Shown in pieces: positions 1-8,378 of a stretch of DNA of 34,250 nucleotides. The stretch's first letter is position 1, and each line of letters starts with the position of its first letter. The notes beneath the pieces were generated by a model. That model was not told the origin of the DNA. It did not search any database and was given only the letters and a program-made list of their open reading frames with translations. This DNA comes from Comamonadaceae bacterium (GTDB lineage Bacteria > Pseudomonadota > Gammaproteobacteria > Burkholderiales > Burkholderiaceae_C). The stretch covers positions 1 through 34,250 of the forward strand of contig CANFZT010000006.1 of NCBI GenBank assembly GCA_947451565.1, read 5' to 3'. The position numbers and the translations under genes are program-made.

Positions 1-311
1 ACGCGGCATTGATGTTGGCGAGCGTGGGATTGGCCAATGCCTACGGGCCCCAGGGCGTGCGTGTGAATGCCATCAACCCAGGTCTCACTTTGACTGACCG
101 CTTGCAAGAAGGCTTCGCCGCCGATGCGCGCATGCGCGGCGTGAGCACGCAAGAGGTGTTGAACCAAACCATTGCCAAGCTCCCTCTCGGGCGTATTGCG
201 ACCCCCGAAGAAATTGCCAATGCCACGGTATTTTTAGCCTCCTCAAAAGCCAGCTACATCACTGGCATTTGCATGAGCATGGATGGGGCACTGAATCCGA
301 TCGTGGTCTGA
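1..311 (+). CDS. SDR family oxidoreductase, C-terminal fragment (5' end outside window)
   Basis: Frame open from window start; RVNAINPGLTLTDR...GRIATPEEIANATVFLASSKASYITGICMSMDGA is typical SDR C-terminus. Confidence 0.9.
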   Translation, partial: AALMLASVGLANAYGPQGVRVNAINPGLTLTDRLQEGFAADARMRGVSTQEVLNQTIAKLPLGRIATPEEIANATVFLASSKASYITGICMSMDGALNPIVV

Positions 312-334
312 GTCGCGGGCCACGCCACGCGCGC

Positions 335-1033
335 TTACTTGACGCCGTAACGCTCGCGGTACGCCTGCGTACGTGCCAGGTGCTCGCCCATGGCGTTGCC
401 GTCTTGTGCATTCAAGTACGTCAACAAATCGCTCAACTCTGCGATGGCGCACACCTGCAAGCCCACTTGCTCGCGCACGTATTGCACGGCGCTGTAGGGC
501 ACATCCTTCGTTGTGCCATCGGCTTGTTTTTCAGTTGCCATTTCTTGGCGATCCAAGGCAATCGCCACCGCGTGGGGCGTCGCGCCTGCTGCCTTGATGA
601 GGGCAATCGACTCGCGTGCGGCAGTCCCCGCGCTCATCACATCGTCCACGATCAACACGCGGCCCTTGAGCGGCGCACCCACCAAGCTGCCGCCTTCGCC
701 ATGGTCTTTGGCTTCTTTGCGGTTGTAGGCAAAAGGTACGTTCTTGCCCAAACGGGCCAATTCAATCGCTACGGCAGCGCCCAAAGGAATGCCTTTGTAG
801 GCGGGGCCAAAGATCATGTCGAACTCAATGCCGCTTTGCATCAAACGCTGCGCATAGAAGCTCGCCAACTTGCCTAACTTCGCGCCATCGTCAAACAAAC
901 CCGCATTGAAGAAGTAAGGGCTCATGCGGCCCGCCTTGGTTTTGAACTCCCCAAACTTCAACACGCCACAATCCAGCGAAAATTGCACAAACTCTTGTGC
1001 CAACACATCGTTGGCAGCGGCACTCTGACTCAT
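335..1033 (-). CDS. pyrE: Orotate phosphoribosyltransferase
   Basis: PRPP motif VLIVDDVMSAGTAARES; FGPAYKGIPLGAAVA. Confidence 0.95.
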   Translation of the reverse strand: MSQSAAANDVLAQEFVQFSLDCGVLKFGEFKTKAGRMSPYFFNAGLFDDGAKLGKLASFYAQRLMQSGIEFDMIFGPAYKGIPLGAAVAIELARLGKNVPFAYNRKEAKDHGEGGSLVGAPLKGRVLIVDDVMSAGTAARESIALIKAAGATPHAVAIALDRQEMATEKQADGTTKDVPYSAVQYVREQVGLQVCAIAELSDLLTYLNAQDGNAMGEHLARTQAYRERYGVK

Positions 1034-1044
1034 GGGGAAATTCC

Positions 1045-1836
1045 TTGTTCAAACTAACCAGCCTCAACCTCAACGGTATTCGTTCGGCCGCCCGCAAGGG
1101 CGTGGAAGCTTGGCTCGAAAAAGCCAGCCCTGATTGTATTTGCGTCCAAGAAATCAAAGCCCAAGCGCCTGACGTCGAAGGCATATTCGACCGTTTGGCG
1201 GGTTTGCAAGGTCACTTTCACTACGCCGAAAAAAAAGGCTACTCGGGTGTGGGCGTGTACACACGGCATGAACCCAGCGACGTGATCGTCGGCTTTGACG
1301 GTGGCGAGTTCGACAGTGAGGGGCGCTATGTCGAACTGCGGTTTGACACACCTACCCAAAAACTCTCCATCATCAGCAGCTACTTTCCCAGCGGCTCCTC
1401 TGGCCCTGAGCGCCAAGAGGCGAAATACCGCTTTTTAGCCGCCATGTCGCCCCACCTCAGCGCCTTGAAGCAAACGCGCGAGTTTGTGCTGTGCGGCGAC
1501 ATCAACATCGCGCACAAGGAGGCCGACTTGAAGAACTGGAAGGGCAACCAAAAGAACAGCGGCTTCTTGCCCGAAGAGCGTGCATGGATGACCCAGCTCA
1601 CCACCCTAGGCGGCATCGTGGATGTGTACCGTCAACTCCAACCCGACACCACCGACGCTTGCTACACCTGGTGGAGCAACCGAGGCCAAGCCTATGCCAA
1701 CAACGTAGGTTGGCGCTTGGACTACCACCTGGCGACCCCCGCAGTGGCCGCCAAAGCGCGCCACGAGGCGATTTACAAAGATGAGAAATTTTCAGACCAT
1801 GCGCCCATCACCGTTGCGTATGAGGGGCTGATCTGA
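1045..1836 (+). CDS. xth: Exodeoxyribonuclease III (probable TTG start at 1045)
   Basis: KLTSLNLNGIRSAARKG, CVQEIKAQ, CGDINIAHKEADLKNWKGN, WRLDYHLATP, SDHAPITV; ORF track start at 997 lies inside pyrE. Confidence 0.9.
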   Translation: MFKLTSLNLNGIRSAARKGVEAWLEKASPDCICVQEIKAQAPDVEGIFDRLAGLQGHFHYAEKKGYSGVGVYTRHEPSDVIVGFDGGEFDSEGRYVELRFDTPTQKLSIISSYFPSGSSGPERQEAKYRFLAAMSPHLSALKQTREFVLCGDINIAHKEADLKNWKGNQKNSGFLPEERAWMTQLTTLGGIVDVYRQLQPDTTDACYTWWSNRGQAYANNVGWRLDYHLATPAVAAKARHEAIYKDEKFSDHAPITVAYEGLI

Positions 1837-1844
1837 ATTTCGAA

Positions 1845-2249
1845 TCAAGCCAAAGCCATCACCCGATACACCACCCAAGCGACGTTGACAATCGCCGACA
1901 AGGCCAGGGCCGCAAAAGTAAGCTTCATGCCTCTGACCCGTTGGGTGAAATTAGGCGGGGGCTCGTTGATACCTTTGGCATGAAAGTAACGCCCAGCCAC
2001 GAGCAAGGCACCCAACACGGCCACCAGCCCCCACGGAGCACCGTTGAGCTCCAGAGCGCCGATCAAAAACAGACCCAACGGCACGTATTCAGCAAAGTTG
2101 CCGTGCGCGCGTATGGCTCTTTCAAGCTCGTCCACGCCTCCCGCACCCAAAGAGACCTTGTTCTTGCGCCGAAAACCAATCACATTGAATGAGAGTTTGA
2201 TGAACATCAATGCCAAGATGCTGGCAAAAACAGCGGTTGTCAAAAGCAT
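1845..2249 (-). CDS. MAPEG family membrane protein
   Basis: Four-helix hydrophobic profile; RAIRAHGNFAEYVPLGLFLIGALE motif. Confidence 0.85.
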   Translation of the reverse strand: MLLTTAVFASILALMFIKLSFNVIGFRRKNKVSLGAGGVDELERAIRAHGNFAEYVPLGLFLIGALELNGAPWGLVAVLGALLVAGRYFHAKGINEPPPNFTQRVRGMKLTFAALALSAIVNVAWVVYRVMALA

Positions 2250-2272
2250 GGCTTACTCCTATTTTTCAAGCA

Positions 2273-2926
2273 TCACACCAACATCCCCTTGGCCTCAATG
2301 AATTTGACCACGGCTTGCAAGCCGTCCAAGGTGCGTAAATTGGTCATCACAAAAGGCTTCAAGCCACTGGCGTTGGTGCGCATGCGAATGGTATCGGCTT
2401 CCATCACCGACAAGTCCGCCCCCACATGCGGCGCTAAGTCTGTTTTGTTGATGATGAACAAATCGCTCTTGGTGATGCCCGGGCCACCCTTGCGTGGAAT
2501 TTTTTCACCCGCCGCCACGTCGATCACATAAATCGTCAAGTCGCTCAACTCAGGGCTGAAAGTGGCCGCCAAGTTGTCGCCACCGCTCTCGATGAACACC
2601 ACATCGGCATCGGGAAAATCGACCAACATGCGGTCGATGGCTTCAAGGTTAATCGATGCATCTTCGCGAATCGCCGTGTGCGGACAGCCGCCCGTTTCCA
2701 CACCCATGATGCGCTCCGCAGGCAACGCACCGCTGATGGTCAACAAGCGTTGGTCTTCCTTGGTGTAGATGTCGTTGGTGATAGCCACGAGGTCGTATTT
2801 TTCTCGCATGGCTTTGCACAGCATTTCCAACAAGGTGGTTTTGCCAGAGCCCACAGGCCCGCCGATGCCCACGCGCAAAGGTGGCAGTTTTTTGGTGCGG
2901 TGCGCGATGGTGTGTAAGTGCTTCAT
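2273..2926 (-). CDS. ureG: Urease accessory GTPase UreG
   Basis: P-loop [25 protein letters not shown] (CPH motif), [17 protein letters not shown]. Confidence 0.98.
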   Translation of the reverse strand: MKHLHTIAHRTKKLPPLRVGIGGPVGSGKTTLLEMLCKAMREKYDLVAITNDIYTKEDQRLLTISGALPAERIMGVETGGCPHTAIREDASINLEAIDRMLVDFPDADVVFIESGGDNLAATFSPELSDLTIYVIDVAAGEKIPRKGGPGITKSDLFIINKTDLAPHVGADLSVMEADTIRMRTNASGLKPFVMTNLRTLDGLQAVVKFIEAKGMLV

Positions 2927-3630
2927 GATCGGAACAGTCGAGAGTATTGGGTTTCATGTTGGGCCGAAAGAATGGCCAGCATAGGGGAGAAGGCTTGGCG
3001 CGTGTCGTCCGTCACCTGCATGGCGTGACTGACTGCGGGGGCGATGTGTTGGGCGAGTTGGGTCAACATGCGCTGCCCCGAGTTTTGCCCCAGCGGGACC
3101 GACTTGATGGCGGCTTGCACCATGTTCTCAGCCCAGCCAAACGCATAGGCTTGCAAGCATTGTTCTAGGGGTGCGCCGGTGCGTGACAAGGCCAACGCAA
3201 ACATCAGCGGATAGGTGGGTACCCAACGGTTGCACAGGGCGATGGTGTCTGCATCGATGGCCTCTTGGTTGCGCAGCCACTCCAGCATGGAGCGACCCAT
3301 TTGCTCGCTTTGCAAGCGCAGCTCGGCGCTCTCGCGTGTGGCGTGTACCCATTGGCTCAAGGCTTGCAAGCGCGTCACATCATGCTGCTGCCACGCCGTC
3401 ACCATCTGGCCCAACACCGCCATGTCACCACGCGATTGGGTCAGGTGCAATTGGTCAACCAACCACGCAGCGGCGCTGTGTTCGTCATGCACGAGGCCAT
3501 GGTCGATGGCAGCTTCTAAACCTTCGGAATATGAGAAGCCGCCAATTGGCAAAGCGGGCGAAGCCAGCCAAATGAGTTGAAGCAGCGCGGGCGTGGCAGC
3601 AGGCGCTGTGATGGGCGCATCAGTGGTCAT
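2923..3630 (-). CDS. ureF: Urease accessory protein UreF (start uncertain: 3630, 3654 or 3660)
   Basis: [32 protein letters not shown]; overlaps 3' end of ureE. Confidence 0.95.
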   Translation of the reverse strand: MTTDAPITAPAATPALLQLIWLASPALPIGGFSYSEGLEAAIDHGLVHDEHSAAAWLVDQLHLTQSRGDMAVLGQMVTAWQQHDVTRLQALSQWVHATRESAELRLQSEQMGRSMLEWLRNQEAIDADTIALCNRWVPTYPLMFALALSRTGAPLEQCLQAYAFGWAENMVQAAIKSVPLGQNSGQRMLTQLAQHIAPAVSHAMQVTDDTRQAFSPMLAILSAQHETQYSRLFRS

Positions 3631-4171
3631 GCTGGCAATGGGGGCCGTGTACATGGCCATGCGCTGTGTGTTCCTGCGTGTGCGAATGTCCGTGTCCGTG
3701 CCCGTGTGAGTGGCCTTGGCTGCTGTACGCACCGCCTTCAGGTTCAAACGCTTCTTGCACGGCCACCACCGTCATGTGCATGGCACGCAGCATGTCCGCC
3801 AACACATGGTCGGGCTCGATCTTCAAATGGTCAGGCTTGAGTTCAATCGGCACATGGCGGTTGCCAAGGTGATAGGCCGCACGCGTCAAATCAAAAGGTG
3901 AGCCATGCTCTGCACAGGCGGTGATGCGCAGCACTGCTTGCGGTGCAGCCAGCACGCGCACGAGCGAGCCGTCTTCCAGCACCAGCACATCGCCGCCACG
4001 CACCAGGGTGCCGCGTGGCAAAAAGACGCCCAAGGCGCGGCCCGTCGAATCCGTCGCATCAAAGCGGCTTTTTTGGCGCACATCCCAATCCAGCTCTACC
4101 GTGGCCGCACGTTTGACCAAGGCAGCGGCCAAGCCTTGACCGCCTGCAATCAATTTAGAACAAGTGAGCAT
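3620..4171 (-). CDS. ureE: Urease accessory Ni-binding protein UreE with His-rich C-terminus
   Basis: UreE fold text plus C-terminal [30 protein letters not shown]. Confidence 0.96.
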   Translation of the reverse strand: MLTCSKLIAGGQGLAAALVKRAATVELDWDVRQKSRFDATDSTGRALGVFLPRGTLVRGGDVLVLEDGSLVRVLAAPQAVLRITACAEHGSPFDLTRAAYHLGNRHVPIELKPDHLKIEPDHVLADMLRAMHMTVVAVQEAFEPEGGAYSSQGHSHGHGHGHSHTQEHTAHGHVHGPHCQHDH

Positions 4172-4181
4172 CAGAACCTAG

Positions 4182-5924
4182 TTAAAACAAGAAGTAGCGT
4201 TGGGTCATGGGCAAACTCACCGCAGGTTCGCAAGTGAGCAAATGACCATCGGCGCGCACCGCATAGGTTTGTGCATCCACCTCCATGCGCGGCGCGTAGT
4301 CGTTGTGAATCATGTCACGTTTGCCGACGCTGCGGATGTTTCTCACCGCACTCAGCGTTTTGTGCAAGCCAAACTTCTGCCCAATGCCCGCAGCCAAGCC
4401 CGCTTGCGACACAAAGGTCAGTGAGCCTCGGTGCAAGGCACCACCATACGCGCCAAACATCGGGCGGTAATGCACGGGCTGGGGCGTGGGGATGGACGCA
4501 TTCGGGTCGCCCATCGCGGCCATCGCAATGAAGCCCCCTTTCAAAATGATGCTGGGCTTGATGCCAAAGAACGCCGGCTTCCACACCACCAAGTCGGCCC
4601 ACTTGCCCACTTCCACGCTGCCCACTTCGTGGCTGATGCCGTGTGCGATGGATGGGTTGATGGTGTACTTGGCGATGTAGCGTTTGACACGGAAGTTGTC
4701 ATGGCGGTCGGTGTCGCCAGGCAATTGACCCCGCTGCGCTTTCATCTTGTGTGCGGTTTGCCAAGTGCGGATGATCACTTCGCCCACACGTCCCATGGCT
4801 TGGCTGTCGCTGCTCATCATGCTGATGGCACCGAGGTCGTGCAAGATGTCTTCGGCGGCAATCGTCTCGCGGCGAATGCGGCTTTCGGCAAAGGCCAAGT
4901 CTTCCGCAATCGCGGGGTCGAGGTGATGACACACCATGAGCATGTCCACATGCTCGTCGAGTGTGTTCACCGTGTACGGGCGCGTGGGGTTGGTGGAGCT
5001 GGGCAGTACATTGGCCTCGCCCACCACTTTCAAAATATCGGGCGCATGGCCACCACCCGCACCTTCGGTGTGGAAAGTGTGGATGGTGCGGCCCTTGAAA
5101 GCCGCCACCGTGTCTTCCACAAAGCCCGACTCGTTGAGCGTGTCGGTGTGGATGGCCACTTGCGTGTCCGTGGCTTCGGCCACGTTCAAACAGTTGTCAA
5201 TCGCGGCGGGCGTGGTGCCCCAGTCCTCATGCAGCTTTAAACCAATGGCACCTGCGTTGATTTGCTCGTGCAACGAATCGGGCAGGGCCGCGTTGCCTTT
5301 GCCTAAGAAGCCGAGGTTCATCGGAAAGGCATCCGCCGCTTGCAACATGCGTTCGATGTTCCAAGCGCCGGGTGTGCAGGTGGTGGCGAAGGTGCCGGTG
5401 GCGGGGCCTGTGCCACCACCCAACATAGTGGTCACACCACTGGTCAAGGCTTCTTCAATTTGCTGCGGTGCGATGAAGTGGATGTGCGTGTCCACACCGC
5501 CTGCGGTGACGATGTTGCCTTCACAGCTGATGACTTCGGTGCCGGGGCCAATCACAATGTCTACGCCCGGTTGTGTGTCGGGATTGCCCGCTTTGCCAAT
5601 GGCCACAATGCGACCGCCTTTTAAACCAATGTCGGCTTTGACGATGCCCCAGTGATCGATGATGAGTGCGTTGGTCATCACGGTGTCCACGGCGCCGCCG
5701 GCTTGCGGGCCAGTGCCTGCGCCGTCGCGTGTGCGCTGCGACTGCGCCATGCCATCGCGGATGGTTTTGCCGCCGCCGAACTTCACCTCTTCGCCATAGC
5801 CACCGGCTTGCAGCGTGAAGTCTTTTTCAACTTCAATGACCAAGTTGGTATCTGCCAAGCGCAGACGGTCGCCCACGGTGGGGCCATACATTTCTGCGTA
5901 AGCGCGTTTGCCGATGGTTGCCAT
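4182..5924 (-). CDS. ureC: Urease alpha subunit
   Basis: [22 protein letters not shown] (carbamylated Lys), MVCHHLD flap, [16 protein letters not shown]-terminus. Confidence 0.99.
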   Translation of the reverse strand: MATIGKRAYAEMYGPTVGDRLRLADTNLVIEVEKDFTLQAGGYGEEVKFGGGKTIRDGMAQSQRTRDGAGTGPQAGGAVDTVMTNALIIDHWGIVKADIGLKGGRIVAIGKAGNPDTQPGVDIVIGPGTEVISCEGNIVTAGGVDTHIHFIAPQQIEEALTSGVTTMLGGGTGPATGTFATTCTPGAWNIERMLQAADAFPMNLGFLGKGNAALPDSLHEQINAGAIGLKLHEDWGTTPAAIDNCLNVAEATDTQVAIHTDTLNESGFVEDTVAAFKGRTIHTFHTEGAGGGHAPDILKVVGEANVLPSSTNPTRPYTVNTLDEHVDMLMVCHHLDPAIAEDLAFAESRIRRETIAAEDILHDLGAISMMSSDSQAMGRVGEVIIRTWQTAHKMKAQRGQLPGDTDRHDNFRVKRYIAKYTINPSIAHGISHEVGSVEVGKWADLVVWKPAFFGIKPSIILKGGFIAMAAMGDPNASIPTPQPVHYRPMFGAYGGALHRGSLTFVSQAGLAAGIGQKFGLHKTLSAVRNIRSVGKRDMIHNDYAPRMEVDAQTYAVRADGHLLTCEPAVSLPMTQRYFLF

Positions 5925-6259
5925 CAGATGTTTCCTTTGCGTGACGCGTCGACAGAGCCGTTCACCAAACCGCGAAAACCAAACACTTGGCGATCGCCAC
6001 TCAAGTCCACCAGTTCGACCGTGCGTTGTTGGCCCGGCTCAAAGCGCACAGCGGTACCTGACGCAATGTTCAGCCGCATGCCATGTGCGGCGTCGCGGTC
6101 GAAACTCAGACCCGCATTGGTTTCTGCAAAGTGGTAGTGCGAGCCCACTTGAATGGGTCGGTCGCTGGCGTTTTGCACCACGAGTGTGTGCATGCGTCGG
6201 CCTGGGTTGAGGGCGTGCTCGCCCTCGTCAATCAACAGTTCACCGGGTGTCATGTACAT
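5924..6259 (-). CDS. ureB: Urease beta subunit
   Basis: [18 protein letters not shown]...[43 protein letters not shown]. Confidence 0.98.
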   Translation of the reverse strand: MYMTPGELLIDEGEHALNPGRRMHTLVVQNASDRPIQVGSHYHFAETNAGLSFDRDAAHGMRLNIASGTAVRFEPGQQRTVELVDLSGDRQVFGFRGLVNGSVDASRKGNI

Positions 6260-6265
6260 CTCACT

Positions 6266-6430
6266 TTATTTGCCACGGCCCATCCACCACATGGCGACAA
6301 CGACAGCAAGCGCTGCCAAAAAGCCCCAAGCATCGGTGGCGTGGTAGTGCGAAGCGCCTTCGATGCCGTGGCCTTCATGGGCGTGTGCGAACACAGGCAA
6401 AAGGATTAAAACAAAAATCAAACGTTCCAT
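6266..6430 (-). CDS. Small His-rich membrane/exported protein (54 aa) between ureA and ureB
   Basis: MERLIFVLILLPVFAHAHEGHGIEGASHYHATDAWGFLAALAVVVAMWWMGRGK: signal-like N-terminus, His cluster, second hydrophobic segment; fits the gap between ureA and ureB on the same strand. Confidence 0.75.
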   Translation of the reverse strand: MERLIFVLILLPVFAHAHEGHGIEGASHYHATDAWGFLAALAVVVAMWWMGRGK

Positions 6431-6443
6431 GAGGGTGGCGCTT

Positions 6444-6746
6444 TCAAACAATGGGTTGGTGCACGGTCACGAGCTTGGTGCCGTCGGGGAAAGTGGCTTC
6501 GACTTGGATATCCGGAATCATCTCGGCCACGCCGTCCATCACATCCGCGCGGGTCAGCACGTTGCGACCAGCACTCATAAGCTGAGCCACGGTTTTGCCG
6601 TCGCGCGCGCCTTCCATCACAGCGGCACTGATGAGCGCGACCGCCTCGGGGTAGTTGAGTTTGAGGCCACGGGCTTGTCGACGCTCGGCCAGCAAAGCGG
6701 CCGTGAAGATCAAGAGCTTGTCTTTTTCGCGGGGAGTGAGTTCCAT
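6444..6746 (-). CDS. ureA: Urease gamma subunit
   Basis: [44 protein letters not shown] track start (6857) is too far upstream. Confidence 0.98.
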   Translation of the reverse strand: MELTPREKDKLLIFTAALLAERRQARGLKLNYPEAVALISAAVMEGARDGKTVAQLMSAGRNVLTRADVMDGVAEMIPDIQVEATFPDGTKLVTVHQPIV

Positions 6747-6760
6747 AGTGGCTTTGACTA

Positions 6761-6776
6761 TGCAACTTGCGTGCCC
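6761..6776 (-). promoter_or_regulatory. Candidate sigma54 promoter for ureA
   Basis: Minus strand reads GGGCACGCAAGTTGCA, versus TGGCACG-N4-TTGCA; one mismatch. Confidence 0.75.
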
Positions 6777-6859
6777 TGTTTTGCAGGATGCCAGAGGCGC
6801 CAAGTGCATGCTTTGGTGCACGAAACCTGTCTTGGTGCGCACATCGTCACACCTCAAGT

Positions 6860-6876
6860 TGCGCCAGCTTGGTGCA
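6860..6876. promoter_or_regulatory. Candidate NtrC enhancer dyad
   Basis: TGCGCC-AGCTT-GGTGCA, one mismatch to TGCACC-N5-GGTGCA; further GGTGC half-sites at 6815, 6834, 6900 and inverted TGCACC at 6924. Confidence 0.7.
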
Positions 6877-6968
6877 TCGTCCTTAAGTTGAACTTTATTG
6901 GTGCACGTGCGCGGTGTTTGTGATGCACCTTATAGCGAAGCAATTTTTCAGCTAGGAGAAGTGGGCGT

Positions 6969-6984
6969 TGGCACAGGCTTTGCG
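6969..6984 (+). promoter_or_regulatory. Candidate sigma54 promoter for urtA
   Basis: TGGCACA-GGCT-TTGCG; matches -24 TGGCACR and -12 TTGC with correct spacing. Confidence 0.8.
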
Positions 6985-7052
6985 ATAGCTGTTGTGAAGC
7001 GCACCGTTACCGCGAGCGCCGAACCAACCCTTAATTTTTGGAGTGAACCCCC

Positions 7053-8327
7053 ATGATGAATCGTCGAGGAAATTTGAAAGCTTTGGCCGCCGCTGCCGCG
7101 CTGTCGGTCGGGTCGTTTGTGATGGCGCCCCAAGCGCTGGCTGCCGATACCATCAAAGTGGGCGTGCTGCACAGCTTGTCTGGCACCATGGCGATTTCTG
7201 AGACCGTGTTGAAAGACACCGTGCTCATGGCCATTGACGAAATCAACGCCAAGGGCGGCGTGTTGGGCAAAAAGCTCGAACCCGTGGTGGTCGACCCCGC
7301 TTCCAACTGGCCTTTGTTTGCTGAGAAAACCAAGCAGTTGCTCGGCCAAGACAAAGTGGCCGTCATGTTCGGTTGCTGGACCTCGGTGTCGCGCAAGTCG
7401 GTGTTGCCTGTGGTGGAAGAAATGAACGGTTTGCTGTTCTACCCCGTGCAATACGAAGGTGAAGAGCTGTCTAAAAACGTGTTTTACACCGGCGCAGCGC
7501 CTAACCAACAAGCCATCCCTGCGGTGGACTACTTGATGAGCAAAGACGGCGGCGCTGCCAAGCGTTGGGTCTTGTTGGGCACCGACTATGTGTACCCACG
7601 CACCACCAACAAAATTTTGCGCGCTTACCTCAAGAGCAAGGGCGTGGCTGACAAAGATATCGACGAGAAGTACACACCGTTTGGTCACAGCGACTACCAA
7701 ACCATCGTGGCTGACATCAAGAAATTTTCTGCGGGCGGCAAAACTGCCGTGGTGTCCACCATCAACGGTGACTCCAACGTACCGTTTTACAAAGAACTGG
7801 GCAACGCTGGCTTGAAGGCCAAAGACGTGCCAGTCGTCGCCTTCTCCGTGGGTGAAGAAGAATTGCGTGGCGTGGATACCAAGCCTTTGGTGGGTCACTT
7901 GGCGGCATGGAACTACTTCATGTCCATCAAGAGCCCCGCCAATGATGAATTCATCAAGAAATGGGCGGCCTACGCCAAGGCCAAAGGCATCGCGGGTCAC
8001 AAAGACAAGCCTTTGACCAACGACCCGATGGAAGCGACTTACATCGGCATCAACATGTGGAAGCAAGCGGTTGAAAAAGCCAAGACCACCGATGTGGACG
8101 CGGTGATCAAAGCGATGGCGGGCCAAACCTTCAAGGCGCCAAGCGGCATCGTGAGCAAGATGGATGAAAAGAACCACCACTTGCACAAGTCGGTGTTCAT
8201 CGGCGAGATCAAGGCCGATGGCCAGTTCAATGTGGTTTGGAAAACACCAGGCCCTGTGAAGGCCAAGCCATGGAGCCCTTACATCGAAGGCAATGCTGCA
8301 AAGCCTGATGAGCCTGTGAAGAAGTAA
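7053..8327 (+). CDS. urtA: Urea ABC transporter substrate-binding protein
   Basis: DTIKVGVLHSLSGTMAISETVLKDTVLMAIDEINAKGGVLGKKLEPVVVDPASNWPLFAEK; SD-like GGAG at about 7040. Confidence 0.97.
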   Translation: MMNRRGNLKALAAAAALSVGSFVMAPQALAADTIKVGVLHSLSGTMAISETVLKDTVLMAIDEINAKGGVLGKKLEPVVVDPASNWPLFAEKTKQLLGQDKVAVMFGCWTSVSRKSVLPVVEEMNGLLFYPVQYEGEELSKNVFYTGAAPNQQAIPAVDYLMSKDGGAAKRWVLLGTDYVYPRTTNKILRAYLKSKGVADKDIDEKYTPFGHSDYQTIVADIKKFSAGGKTAVVSTINGDSNVPFYKELGNAGLKAKDVPVVAFSVGEEELRGVDTKPLVGHLAAWNYFMSIKSPANDEFIKKWAAYAKAKGIAGHKDKPLTNDPMEATYIGINMWKQAVEKAKTTDVDAVIKAMAGQTFKAPSGIVSKMDEKNHHLHKSVFIGEIKADGQFNVVWKTPGPVKAKPWSPYIEGNAAKPDEPVKK

Positions 8328-8351
8328 ACCTTTCTCCGAGGGATGAACTTG

Positions 8352-8378
8352 GGGGAGGGCTCTGCCCTCCCCTTTTTT
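8352..8378 (+). terminator. Rho-independent terminator/attenuator between urtA and urtB
   Basis: GGGGAGGGC-TCT-GCCCTCCCC followed by TTTTTT. Confidence 0.9.

Noticed and set aside
269-877. 202-aa plus-strand ORF opposite pyrE
   Set aside because: Antisense shadow of pyrE; no motif.
3660-3712. Short GTGTCC/GTGCCC repeats as possible CRISPR or satellite
   Set aside because: They are the codons of the UreE poly-His tail; no spacer architecture.
4431-5655. Long plus-strand ORFs (269 and 239 aa) opposite ureC
   Set aside because: Shadow frames of a strongly conserved ureC; no recognisable domain.
6749-6764. Plus-strand TGGCTTTGACTATGCA as sigma54 promoter
   Set aside because: Has GG-N10-GC spacing but lacks the CACG part, and is about 290 bp from urtA; the 6969 site is much better.
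6948-8186. 412-aa minus-strand ORF antisense to urtA
   Set aside because: Low-complexity His/Val/Phe-rich text typical of antisense frames in GC-rich codon-biased genes; urtA on the plus strand is unambiguous.
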